From Candidatus Mnemosynella biddleae (GTDB lineage: Archaea; Halobacteriota; Archaeoglobi; Mnemosynellales; Mnemosynellaceae), in assembly GCA_002011165.2 (NCBI GenBank), contig MTMI02000007.1:223970-287969 (forward strand): a DNA stretch of 64,000 nucleotides. The letters are read 5' to 3'. Positions 1-7,537 of this stretch are shown here, piece by piece. The position numbers and the translations under genes were made by a program. How positions within the stretch are numbered: the stretch's first letter is position 1; each line of letters starts with the position of its first letter. Under the pieces are notes generated by a model. The model saw nothing but the letters and a program-made list of their open reading frames with translations. It made no database searches and was not told the origin of the DNA.

Positions 1-193
1 TCTCCTCACCATTCAAAAAGATTCTTCCTGAGAATATTTTTGTGAGGCCGAAGATGGACTTGAGAAAGGTTGATTTACCTGAGCCATTTGGTCCGAGAAC
101 TGTAGTAATGCTACCTTCAACTATCTTTGCATTTACATCGAAGAGAATATGAAATTCCTTATAACCAGCGTTCAGATTTTCAATCCTCAGCAC
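1..193 (-). CDS. livF: Branched-chain amino acid-type ABC transporter ATPase, partial (LivF-like)
   Basis: This is the N-terminal 64 residues of an ABC ATPase that runs off the left edge of the window. It shows an intact Walker A (GPNGSGKST) about 33 residues in, preceded by the usual LivF opening in which a short beta strand leads to NAGY. The likely start is GTG at 191-193, inside the last codons of livG, a 14-bp overlap that suggests translational coupling. It would be the second cytoplasmic ATPase of the Liv importer encoded by its neighbours. The LivF assignment comes from position next to LivG; the signature and Walker B motifs lie outside the window. Confidence 0.85.
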   Translation of the reverse strand, partial: MLRIENLNAGYKEFHILFDVNAKIVEGSITTVLGPNGSGKSTFLKSIFGLTKIFSGRIFLNGEE

Positions 194-920
194 CAAGATA
201 CACCTCTACAACACGTGGATCTTCAACAACCTCTTCTTTTCCTTCCGCAATGACTCTTCCGTTTGCCATCACGTAAATGTAGTCAACATATTTCAGCACG
301 ATGTCAAGACGATGTTCCACAATAAGAAAGGTCATCTTCGATTTTAACTTTACGAATCTGTCAAGAATCTCATTAGCTAAAATAGGATTAACTCCTGCAA
401 TTGGTTCATCCGCTATCAAAAGTTTCGAATCTCTCATCATCGCTCTCCCGAGTTCCAAGAGTTTTAATTGTCCTCCACTTAGATTTTGAGCTGGAGAATC
501 CCATAAATGGTCAAGATTTAAAAATTCCAGAATTTTAAATGCTTTTTCAACAAAATCCTCCTCTTTTTTCATCCACCCATTCCTCAAGGATTCCAAAACG
601 CTGGTTCCATAGTTCTCAGCTATGAGAAGATTCTCAAGAACTGTCATCTTCTTCAGAGGCTGAGGTATCTGGAAGGTTCTTGTTATTCCCAGTTTGCTAA
701 TTTCATGAGGAGGTCTGTTGGTTATCTCTTTATCCTCGAAAAGCACTCTTCCTTCATCAGCTTTGTAAAATCCACATATCGTGTTTATCAGTGTTGTTTT
801 CCCACTTCCATTCGGCCCTATCACAAGAGTTATGCTTCCCTCTTCAACTCCTATACTCACTTCATTCAGAGCTTTCAGACCATCAAAAAATTTAGAAAGG
901 GAGATGGTTTTTAAAATCAT
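180..920 (-). CDS. livG: Branched-chain amino acid-type ABC transporter ATPase LivG
   Basis: A 246-residue ABC ATPase of normal LivG length. Walker A is GPNGSGKT at residues 35-42, the signature LSGGQ at about 147-151, and Walker B LLIADEP at about 167-173. The GVNP following Walker B is typical of LivG. It energises import by the LivH/LivM membrane pair encoded divergently at 2472-4417. It overlaps the binding-protein gene by 4 bp and livF by 14 bp, so livK-livG-livF are one leftward operon. The substrate is not fixed by sequence: HAAT-family transporters move branched-chain amino acids, but also urea or short amides. Confidence 0.93.
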   Translation of the reverse strand: MILKTISLSKFFDGLKALNEVSIGVEEGSITLVIGPNGSGKTTLINTICGFYKADEGRVLFEDKEITNRPPHEISKLGITRTFQIPQPLKKMTVLENLLIAENYGTSVLESLRNGWMKKEEDFVEKAFKILEFLNLDHLWDSPAQNLSGGQLKLLELGRAMMRDSKLLIADEPIAGVNPILANEILDRFVKLKSKMTFLIVEHRLDIVLKYVDYIYVMANGRVIAEGKEEVVEDPRVVEVYLGAED

Positions 921-2338
921 AGTCTTCTCAGAGCTATTCCTGCCAGTCCTATTGCCAGTATTCCCAGAATCACTTCGAATCCCGGTGTCTTCTTCTCTTC
1001 AGTTACCTGCACCTCTGGGGGCTGTGGCTTCGTAATCCACTCAATAGATCCATCAGAGAAATGCCAAGTTCCGGCTTTATCCCACTGTCCTTCTGAGGAG
1101 ACATACCAGATGGCGTAATCTCCAGTTGCTCTATCGTTCCATTCATTAAGTTCGATGTAACCACTCACTGGTTCCACTCCATACTCGCCCTCACTGTATT
1201 TCTTCGTGACTTCTGGAATCTTCTCCACCATTGCATCTGGGTCATAGCTTCCCTTCTCTTCAACTACTTCAACATAGGAAAGAGCCAAGACCCAACCTGC
1301 ATCATAGGCATTCATCGCATACTGATAGGGCTCACCCGTGAATCCTTTTTCCTCGTATTTCTTTGCAAGCTTTTCTAGACCTGCTCCTTTGGACTCAAAG
1401 AGTGTGCTCAAAAGCCCCACTCTCGATGCCTTATCCAGAGCATCCTCAATGACTTTATCGCTTTTCGCAGTTCCATCGCAACCGAACCAGAGGACATTCA
1501 GGAGTGGACTATCGGATTTCATCTGAGCGAGCATGGTGGCAACTTCTTCGTAGCTGAAAGCTACCACCGCAACTTCATCATTGCTGTAAGTCTTCAGAGC
1601 ATTAGTCAAGGCATTCTCGAGTTCAGTGATATATGGTGAGAAATCTGCTGGCGGAGGATCTGGATACTCCACATAGCTCACGATTTCTATACCATTCGCT
1701 TCAAGCTTTGGTTTTATCGTATCGTAGAGACCTTTACCCCATGGATTTCCGATATAAGTTATGAGAACCGCTTTAATTCCGTAATCCTTGAGCTCTCCCA
1801 GTATTGCATCTGTCTGAAGGTCATCTGTTCCCACAAATCTGAAGATGTATTTCTTCTCCTCTGGAGTAGTCACACCTATGAGAGATGGCAGGGCTGTTGA
1901 AGATGGAGAGACTATTATCAGCTTGTTTGAAGTTACATAGCTCTTCACGTTAGATACTTCTCCACTACCCATCGGACCAACGATCAACTTAATTCCTCTG
2001 CTGTGCAATGTTTGAACCTTTTCAAGCGCTATATTCGGATTCACTTTGGTATCCTCATAGTAAAATTTCACTTCATAGGGAAGTCCCTTTTCAGCGAAAT
2101 AACTGTTTATATCCTCCTCTGCTATCATCATCGTATTTTTTATGTTTGTTCCATAGGTCGTTAGCGGTCCCGAGAGATCAACTAGAACTCCAATTTCGAT
2201 GACTTCTTTGGAATCTGTTCCTTGAGCGCTTGCTGGAACCACAAGTGCTGAGAACAGAAGAAGGGTGGAGACAACGACTGCAAGAGCTGTCAGGCTGACA
2301 CTCCTTATATCAGCACTTCGAATACGCTTCATCATCAT
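917..2338 (-). CDS. livK: Secreted substrate-binding protein of Liv-type ABC importer, PGF-CTERM anchored
   Basis: A 473-residue extracellular solute-binding protein of the periplasmic-binding type I (Leu/Ile/Val) family. The N-terminus has a charged start, a long hydrophobic stretch and a likely signal cleavage after PASAQ near residue 39. The mature domain opens with EIGVLVDLSGPL, typical of the family. The C-terminus is a tripartite sorting signal: the motif PGF at about 452-454, a hydrophobic helix, and terminal RRL. This matches PGF-CTERM proteins, which archaeosortase ArtA cleaves and attaches to a membrane lipid, so the protein is probably surface-anchored. Three consecutive ATG codons make the exact start uncertain by two residues. 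Confidence 0.92.
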   Translation of the reverse strand: MMMKRIRSADIRSVSLTALAVVVSTLLLFSALVVPASAQGTDSKEVIEIGVLVDLSGPLTTYGTNIKNTMMIAEEDINSYFAEKGLPYEVKFYYEDTKVNPNIALEKVQTLHSRGIKLIVGPMGSGEVSNVKSYVTSNKLIIVSPSSTALPSLIGVTTPEEKKYIFRFVGTDDLQTDAILGELKDYGIKAVLITYIGNPWGKGLYDTIKPKLEANGIEIVSYVEYPDPPPADFSPYITELENALTNALKTYSNDEVAVVAFSYEEVATMLAQMKSDSPLLNVLWFGCDGTAKSDKVIEDALDKASRVGLLSTLFESKGAGLEKLAKKYEEKGFTGEPYQYAMNAYDAGWVLALSYVEVVEEKGSYDPDAMVEKIPEVTKKYSEGEYGVEPVSGYIELNEWNDRATGDYAIWYVSSEGQWDKAGTWHFSDGSIEWITKPQPPEVQVTEEKKTPGFEVILGILAIGLAGIALRRL

Positions 2339-2419
2339 GAGTGGATATTTTTACCTTCATCCAATTTTAATATTTCTCCAGATCTCTATATCAGACTGAA
2401 TGGTATTCAATGTCTTTGT

Positions 2420-2443
2420 AATACGAAATCTTTTTATCGTATT
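2420..2443. promoter_or_regulatory. Inverted repeat over the livHM promoter
   Basis: The arms AATACGA (2420-2426) and TCGTATT (2437-2443) are a perfect 7-bp inverted repeat with a 10-bp spacer. The T-rich spacer and right arm contain the TATA-like TTTTTATCG, placed 30-40 bp before the livH ATG. A dimeric repressor bound here would block TBP on the livHM side. It also lies in the divergent gap shared with livK. Operator function is inferred. Confidence 0.5.
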
Positions 2444-2471
2444 TTTCAAAAATGTTAGAGAGGTTTTGTTT

Positions 2472-3413
2472 ATGAGCGTGGTCGAGGGAGCCTTGGTATA
2501 TTCAAACCTCTTGGCTATGCTGAGCATAGGATTGACAATAACTTATATCACCACCTCTGTTCCCAACTTCGCTCAGGGCTCCTTTGCAATTTTCGGTTCC
2601 TACATATCTTTCACTCTCTTCAGAATGTACTCAACGCATCCCTATTTTTCACTCCCCTTTGCAGCACTTGGTGGAGCTCTCTTGGGAGTTGCGGTGTATT
2701 TGTTCATCCTCCGTCCACTGATAAGAAGGGAGGCTTCTGGAGTCATCCTCATGATCGCAACTTTAGCTTTAGATCTGGTACTCCTCGGTTTCATCGGAGC
2801 TTATTCAGAAATCCTCAGAGCAATAACCAGAAAATCAACAACGAAATTTATATTCACTCCCTACGATTTCGAGCTCTTCGGCTTTTCTGGGATATTTTTC
2901 ATCTCAACTCTCGTGATGTGCCTTCTCCTTCTTTTCCTTCTCGTTCTCCTCTATAGAACTAAATTCGGAGTGGCTTTGAGAGCATCTATGGAGAATCCCT
3001 CTCTCGCTGAAGTTATGGGTGTGAATGTGGAATACACGAGAATTTTTGCATGGACGCTCTCGGGAGCTCTTGCAGCAATAGCAGGATGCCTTCTTCCCTT
3101 CAGGCAGGAGATAGTCCCTGCTACCGGAGGAATACTCATAGTCTCTATATTTGCTGCGAGCATTGTTGGAGGTATTTCGAACCTTTCTGGAGCTATAATA
3201 GGAGCTTATCTGATAGGATTCTCCGAGTCGTTCATAACCTATAATCTGAGTTCGATTTTCGGAACTTCAATTCTCCTTTACAGCAGAGTTATTTCTCTTG
3301 CAATCCTTGTAATCACTCTTGTACTGGCTCCTAAGGGTTTAGCAAGCGTGAGGTGGAGAAAAATATGGAAATCATTGCTGTCATCGCTCTCTGGTTCGGG
3401 CTCTACGCAATAG
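2472..3413 (+). CDS. livH: Liv-type ABC transporter membrane permease LivH
   Basis: A very hydrophobic permease with about eight membrane segments, of the LivH/BPD_transp_2 family. Motifs include the N-terminal SIGLTITYITTSVPNFAQG and the EAA-like cytoplasmic loop GVALRASMENPSLAEVMGVN around residues 180-200. I chose ATG 2472, giving 313 residues, because GAGAGG sits 8 bp upstream; the open frame extends to 2400 with an unlikely extra N-terminus. It pairs with LivM (overlapping start) as the translocation pore for the LivK-captured substrate, powered by LivG and LivF. Confidence 0.92.
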   Translation: MSVVEGALVYSNLLAMLSIGLTITYITTSVPNFAQGSFAIFGSYISFTLFRMYSTHPYFSLPFAALGGALLGVAVYLFILRPLIRREASGVILMIATLALDLVLLGFIGAYSEILRAITRKSTTKFIFTPYDFELFGFSGIFFISTLVMCLLLLFLLVLLYRTKFGVALRASMENPSLAEVMGVNVEYTRIFAWTLSGALAAIAGCLLPFRQEIVPATGGILIVSIFAASIVGGISNLSGAIIGAYLIGFSESFITYNLSSIFGTSILLYSRVISLAILVITLVLAPKGLASVRWRKIWKSLLSSLSGSGSTQ

Positions 3414-4417
3414 TCTCACTGAGCCTCAATCTGGAATATGGTTACGCGGGAATTCCCAACTTTGGAAGAGCCTTAGCAGTTCTTATAGGAGCTATAAGCG
3501 TAGGAGGAATCCTTAACAGAATTCTCATTTTCTATTTCGGCGTTAAGGGTGTGAATATCATTGATGCGAGTGGAAAAGTTAAAACCTTGGTTAACGGGAT
3601 AATCGCAAACGATCCTCTTTTTGGATTATTCCTTCTTGTAACTTCTCTGATCATTGCTGGAGTCGTTGGAGCTCTTACAGGAGCTCTCTTTATTCTTCCG
3701 AGTGCAAAGCTGAGGGAAGACTATCTCGCAATTACTCTTCTGGCAATAAGCGAAGTCGTCTTCATGATCAGCAATTATGATGTGGATATAATAGGAGGTT
3801 ACTACGGAGTCTCAATTCCAGATGTTCTGGCATTCTATGCGGGAGAGGAGAGAATCTATCTCTTCTCACTCATCGTTCTTTTTATTCTTGCTCTCGTTTA
3901 CATTTTTTTGGAAAAAATCACGAATTCTCCCTTCGGAAGAATTCTTAGGGCCATGAGAGAGAACGAAGATGTGGTGAAAGCTTTTGGAAAAGATGTTATG
4001 ATTTTGAGGATAAAAGCTGCTGCAATAGGTTCTGCCATCGCATCAATAGCAGGAGCACTTTATTCGCTGTACTCCGTGAATGTAATAGCTTCTAGTTTTG
4101 CAAGAGTTGAATGGACGTTTTATCCTTTCCTTATGGTGCTCCTCGGAGGTGCGGGCAATAACAAAGGGGTTTTGGCGGGAACGCTGACTTTTGTGGTTGT
4201 GAAGATATTTTTAACGATGTATAAACATGAGCTTAGAGAGCTTCTTCACTTACCTTTCGAGGCAGTGTGGTTGGAATACATGATGTTCGGTATATTGATG
4301 TATCTAGTGCTTCTTTACAAACCAGAAGGAATCTTCAAAGAAAAACCAATCTTCACGAAACCTCTAAGATATGTTGTTGCGAAGTTCAGGAGCTCTTCTG
4401 AGTCCGAGGAAATCTAA
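3365..4417 (+). CDS. livM: Liv-type ABC transporter membrane permease LivM
   Basis: A 350-residue hydrophobic permease, the second pore subunit of the Liv importer. The family-typical loop FGRILRAMRENEDVVKAFGKDV lies near residue 190 and a glycine-rich LLGGAGNNKGVLAGT segment near 260. ATG 3365 is preferred because GAGGTGGAG stands 6-8 bp upstream; an in-frame GTG at 3353 is the alternative. The gene begins inside the end of livH, so the two permeases are probably translated in a coupled way. It ends 1 bp before the convergent chorismate-lyase-like gene. Confidence 0.92.
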   Translation: MEIIAVIALWFGLYAIVSLSLNLEYGYAGIPNFGRALAVLIGAISVGGILNRILIFYFGVKGVNIIDASGKVKTLVNGIIANDPLFGLFLLVTSLIIAGVVGALTGALFILPSAKLREDYLAITLLAISEVVFMISNYDVDIIGGYYGVSIPDVLAFYAGEERIYLFSLIVLFILALVYIFLEKITNSPFGRILRAMRENEDVVKAFGKDVMILRIKAAAIGSAIASIAGALYSLYSVNVIASSFARVEWTFYPFLMVLLGGAGNNKGVLAGTLTFVVVKIFLTMYKHELRELLHLPFEAVWLEYMMFGILMYLVLLYKPEGIFKEKPIFTKPLRYVVAKFRSSSESEEI

Positions 4418-4903
4418 TCAGCGTCTCTTTATGAAGCTCTCAAATACCGATATCGGAAAAATCTCGGTTATATTCATAAGTATCTCCCCTCGATGAATGA
4501 TGTTGTAGTTCCTCACCAAACACTTCCCAAACTTTTCAAGTTCTTTTATTTCCGCTTTTAAAATCTCTCTTCTGACCTCAAGTTTATGCTTTTTTATGAT
4601 CTTCCCAATGGGAATTTCCGCTTTCATCAAATCATCTTTGAAACTCTCATCCAGTCTCTTGAGAGGAGTAAGGGAAGTTGCTATCGCAAAAGTAATTCCT
4701 TTGGATTTTATCTCAACCACTCTATAATTCACTTCATCTCCTTCTGAAATTTTGAGTTTCTTTGCAATCTCTTCATTCGCTTTCACCACTTTGCGTTCAA
4801 GAGTTTTTATTTTAGCTTCTTCACCAGTTAGAGCTTCTATTATTGCAGTAACACTTCCATCTGTTTTTTGAAGAATTCTCACGATAGGGTTCAAGAATCT
4901 CAA
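4418..4903 (-). CDS. Chorismate pyruvate-lyase-like protein (DUF98/UbiC-like)
   Basis: A 161-residue protein with the C-terminal pattern RNYNIIHRGEILMNITEIFP, which resembles the substrate-binding end of UbiC-like chorismate lyases (an Arg, then a Glu near the end of the fold). Archaeal members of this family are proposed to release pyruvate from chorismate to give 4-hydroxybenzoate, a precursor considered for methanopterin. That role would fit the ftr gene at 29.3 kb, which shows this organism uses H4MPT. The family call rests on motif recall; the substrate is inferred. It stands alone, convergent with livM and divergent from cas4. Confidence 0.62.
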   Translation of the reverse strand: MRFLNPIVRILQKTDGSVTAIIEALTGEEAKIKTLERKVVKANEEIAKKLKISEGDEVNYRVVEIKSKGITFAIATSLTPLKRLDESFKDDLMKAEIPIGKIIKKHKLEVRREILKAEIKELEKFGKCLVRNYNIIHRGEILMNITEIFPISVFESFIKRR

Positions 4904-5060
4904 CCTCTGTGCTATAAAAGAGAGGGGATGGACTTCTATGAAAAACTTTTCCTAAACGCATTTAAAGAGCTTTTGTGTGTGATCCGAAAGTGTTCGATCC
5001 CTTCGATTTTTCGATTTTTAAGAGAAAATGTTACATTATAGAATTAAGAAAAATTCTATT

Positions 5061-5576
5061 ATGAATTTCTCTGAACCGGAAATGGCGGAGATGTATATCA
5101 GGGGCACAGAAGTGAACTACTATTTTGTGTGTAAAACAAAACTCTGGCTCTTCAGCCACAATGTTTCGATGGAACGAGAGAGCGATCTTGTAAGGCTTGG
5201 AAGGCTTTTACATCGAGAATTTTTCAAAAGAGATGAGAAAGATGTACGTGTTGGCCCAATAGCGGTTGATGTTTTGAAAAAAGGTAACAAGCTTGAGATC
5301 GTCGAGATCAAAAAGTCCTCTTCAGAAGAAGAAGCTGACTTTTATCAAACACTCTATTATCTCTATTACCTCAGGAAACTCGGGATCAAAGCAAGTGGAA
5401 AAATAAGTTATCCGAAAAATAAGAAGATTGTGAAAGTAGAGCTGAATGGTGAAAAAGAGAGAGAAATTGAAGATATTCTTAGGAGAGTTAGAGAGGTGGC
5501 GGAAGGAAAGATGCCATCTCCAGAAAAGAAGAAAAAATGCAGAAAGTGCGCATATCTTGAGTTCTGTTTCTCATGA
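5061..5576 (+). CDS. cas4: CRISPR-associated exonuclease Cas4
   Basis: A RecB-like PD-(D/E)xK nuclease with an iron-sulfur cluster, acting in spacer acquisition. Visible are the N-terminal GTEVNYYFVCKTKLWLFS with the first cluster cysteine, the nuclease core with D in GPIAVDV and the catalytic EIVEIKKS strand, a QTLYYLYYL helix, and the C-terminal cysteine group CRKCAYLEFC. The start is uncertain: in-frame ATGs are at 5028, 5061, 5082 and 5091, and Cas4 proteins usually begin only a few residues before the GTEVNYYF segment. A TATA-like ATTATAG at about 5036 would suit a leaderless 5061 start. It is the first gene of a cas4-cas1-cas2 adaptation operon. Confidence 0.92.
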   Translation: MNFSEPEMAEMYIRGTEVNYYFVCKTKLWLFSHNVSMERESDLVRLGRLLHREFFKRDEKDVRVGPIAVDVLKKGNKLEIVEIKKSSSEEEADFYQTLYYLYYLRKLGIKASGKISYPKNKKIVKVELNGEKEREIEDILRRVREVAEGKMPSPEKKKKCRKCAYLEFCFS

Positions 5577-5587
5577 GGTGAGATGAA

Positions 5588-6550
5588 GTGAGAAAGAAGA
5601 ACTACTACATTTTATCCGATGGGTGGTTGAGAAGGAAAGAAAATACCATTTACTTCGAGAACGAAGATGGAAGAAGACCGATACCGGTTAATGCCATTCA
5701 TTCAATCTATGCTCTTGGATCTCTCTCTATAACCTCCGGGGCTCTCTCACTTTTCTCGAAAGAGGGAATTTGCATTCATTTCTTCAATCGATACGGCTTT
5801 TACGAGGGGAGTTTTTATCCCAGAGAATCTCTCATCTCAGGAGATCTCTTGGTTAAGCAGGTGGAGCATTATCTGGACGAGGAGAAAAGGAGAAATCTCG
5901 CTAGAGCTTTTGTTGAAGGAGCAATCTTGAATATGGGAAGAAATCTCTCAAATTACGGATTTGAGGAAAATTTTCTTCAGCTTCTCGAAGATCTAAAGGG
6001 ATGTTCGAAAATTGAGGAGATTATGGGAATTGAAGCAATTGCAAGAAATCGGTACTATTCTCACTTCGATGAGATTCTAAAGATGGAATTTGGAGCAAGG
6101 AGCAGAAGACCACCAAAGAATGAAGTTAATGCGATGATAAGTTTTGGGAACTCTCTGCTTTACTCTTCAATCATCTCAGAGATCTATCATACTCAGCTCA
6201 ATCCCACGATAAGCTATTTGCATGAGCCATCTGAAAGGAGATTCAGTTTAGCTCTTGATATCTCGGAGGTCTTCAAGCCAATCATCGTTGACAGACTCAT
6301 TTTCAATCTCGTAAATAAGAGGATTGTAAAAGAAGAGGATTTCAACTCTGAACTGGAGGGAGTTCTGCTGAATGAAGAGGGAAAGAGAAAATTCATAAAA
6401 GCTTTTAACGAAAAGCTGGAGCAGACGATAAAGCACAGAAAACTGAAGAGAAATGTCTCTTATCAGAGGCTCATGAGATTGGAATGCTATAAGCTTGTGA
6501 AGCACTTTTTTGGAGCCGAGGAATATCGTCCTCTGGTTGCGTGGTGGTAG
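5588..6550 (+). CDS. cas1: CRISPR-associated integrase Cas1 (type I-B)
   Basis: A 320-residue metal-dependent integrase that inserts spacers into CRISPR arrays together with Cas2. It has the beta-rich N-terminal domain (opening [20 protein letters not shown]) and the helical catalytic domain. The three conserved metal ligands are visible as E in [12 protein letters not shown] in YLHEPSERR, and D in [11 protein letters not shown]. The start is GTG 5588 with GAGGTGA just upstream, 11 bp after cas4 ends. Length and sequence fit the subtype I-B Cas1 group. Confidence 0.95.
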   Translation: MRKKNYYILSDGWLRRKENTIYFENEDGRRPIPVNAIHSIYALGSLSITSGALSLFSKEGICIHFFNRYGFYEGSFYPRESLISGDLLVKQVEHYLDEEKRRNLARAFVEGAILNMGRNLSNYGFEENFLQLLEDLKGCSKIEEIMGIEAIARNRYYSHFDEILKMEFGARSRRPPKNEVNAMISFGNSLLYSSIISEIYHTQLNPTISYLHEPSERRFSLALDISEVFKPIIVDRLIFNLVNKRIVKEEDFNSELEGVLLNEEGKRKFIKAFNEKLEQTIKHRKLKRNVSYQRLMRLECYKLVKHFFGAEEYRPLVAWW

Positions 6551-6816
6551 AGGTGTATGTGATAATAGCTTATGATGTTAGCGTTGAAAGAGTGAACAGG
6601 GTGAAGAAGTTTCTGAGAAGATATCTTAATTGGATTCAGAACTCTCTTTTTGAAGGCGAGCTCAGCGAAGCCGATCTTGAAGAAGTTAAAAGCGGATTGA
6701 GGGGAATAATAAACGAAGATGCAGATATGATCGTGATCTACAAATTCAGAAGCAGAGATGCAATGAAGAGAGAGGTTGTGGGGACTGAGAAGAGTATGAT
6801 AGATGAGGTGATTTGA
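6541..6816 (+). CDS. cas2: CRISPR-associated protein Cas2
   Basis: A 91-residue ferredoxin-fold protein that forms the central dimer of the Cas1-Cas2 integration complex. The opening [24 protein letters not shown] and the following [12 protein letters not shown] are typical Cas2 signatures; D in AYDV is the conserved acidic residue. The frame opens with tandem GTG codons at 6541 and 6544, inside the end of cas1; GTG 6553, giving the short YVII start common in the family, is equally possible. The gene ends 3 bp before the convergent vapC stop. Confidence 0.94.
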   Translation: MVVEVYVIIAYDVSVERVNRVKKFLRRYLNWIQNSLFEGELSEADLEEVKSGLRGIINEDADMIVIYKFRSRDAMKREVVGTEKSMIDEVI

Positions 6817-6819
6817 AAT

Positions 6820-7203
6820 TTAAATCAGATCAGAAACTGATATGGAGTCGATCACCCTTTTCGCTTTATTTCTCAGTTTTTCATCTTCTGTGACAAGTGG
6901 TTCATTCTTGCTTAAAGCAAGTTGCACATAAGAGGCATCGTAAAAGGTTAGATTCAACTCTGAGGAGACTCTTAGAGACTCTTTCCACTCTGGTTTCTCG
7001 AGATTCATGAGTTGAATCGCTCTCAAAATAACATCCATTAGTCTCTCTGCTTCGTGAAACTTCAAAGTTTTATGCAAATTTACCTCTTTCCACAAAGCGT
7101 TTCCTATCTCGTATCTCGCAAGCTCGGAGGTTGTGTTGTTTTTGAGTATCTCTGGTCTGAAAGTTCTTATCGCAACAAAAATTGAACTTGCGTCAAAGAT
7201 CAT
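6820..7203 (-). CDS. vapC: VapC-type PIN-domain toxin ribonuclease
   Basis: A 127-residue PIN-domain protein, normal VapC length. The acidic metal site is visible: D4 in MIFDASS, E in ELARYEIGNALWKE, D in LTFYDASYVQLAL, and the acidic cluster in PLVTEDEKLRNKA. VapC toxins cleave tRNA or rRNA when free of their VapB partner. It overlaps vapB by 4 bp and lies between the convergent cas2 and cas3 genes, inside the CRISPR-Cas locus. There it may act as an addiction module; the RNA target cannot be read from sequence. Confidence 0.9.
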   Translation of the reverse strand: MIFDASSIFVAIRTFRPEILKNNTTSELARYEIGNALWKEVNLHKTLKFHEAERLMDVILRAIQLMNLEKPEWKESLRVSSELNLTFYDASYVQLALSKNEPLVTEDEKLRNKAKRVIDSISVSDLI

Positions 7204-7430
7204 CTCTCTCTGTCCTCCCTTATGCTTTCTGTGATCCTCTCAGGAGATATTTTTTCCATAGTTTTCTGCAATTCTTTTATAGATTTTTTTATCTCTTCAA
7301 GCTCAATCTCCTCAACAGCCCTGATCAAAGCTTCTTTAGCAATTCTTCCCGGTTTTTTCCCAGCTTTTTCAAGCTTTTCTTTAATCTCCCTAGGCAATTT
7401 AACCGAAATGGTAACATACTTTGTAGACAT
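7200..7430 (-). CDS. vapB: VapB-type antitoxin
   Basis: A 76-residue protein with an N-terminal DNA-binding strand and helix of ribbon-helix-helix type (KYVTISVKLPREIKEKLEKAG) and a charged helical C-terminus that would wrap around VapC. It precedes vapC with a 4-bp overlap, the standard antitoxin-first order. On the minus strand a TATA-like CCTTATATTCC stands about 25 bp before the ATG and no Shine-Dalgarno is present, so the transcript is probably leaderless. It is expected to repress its own promoter. Confidence 0.88.
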   Translation of the reverse strand: MSTKYVTISVKLPREIKEKLEKAGKKPGRIAKEALIRAVEEIELEEIKKSIKELQKTMEKISPERITESIREDRER

Positions 7431-7537
7431 TAATGGTAGTTATGATAAGTAGGAATATAAGGTTTACCTTTAGAGGATGTGAATTATTGATTAAATCAGA
7501 GAATAAATTTGGTTGTTAACTTCATGTGATAGCATCA

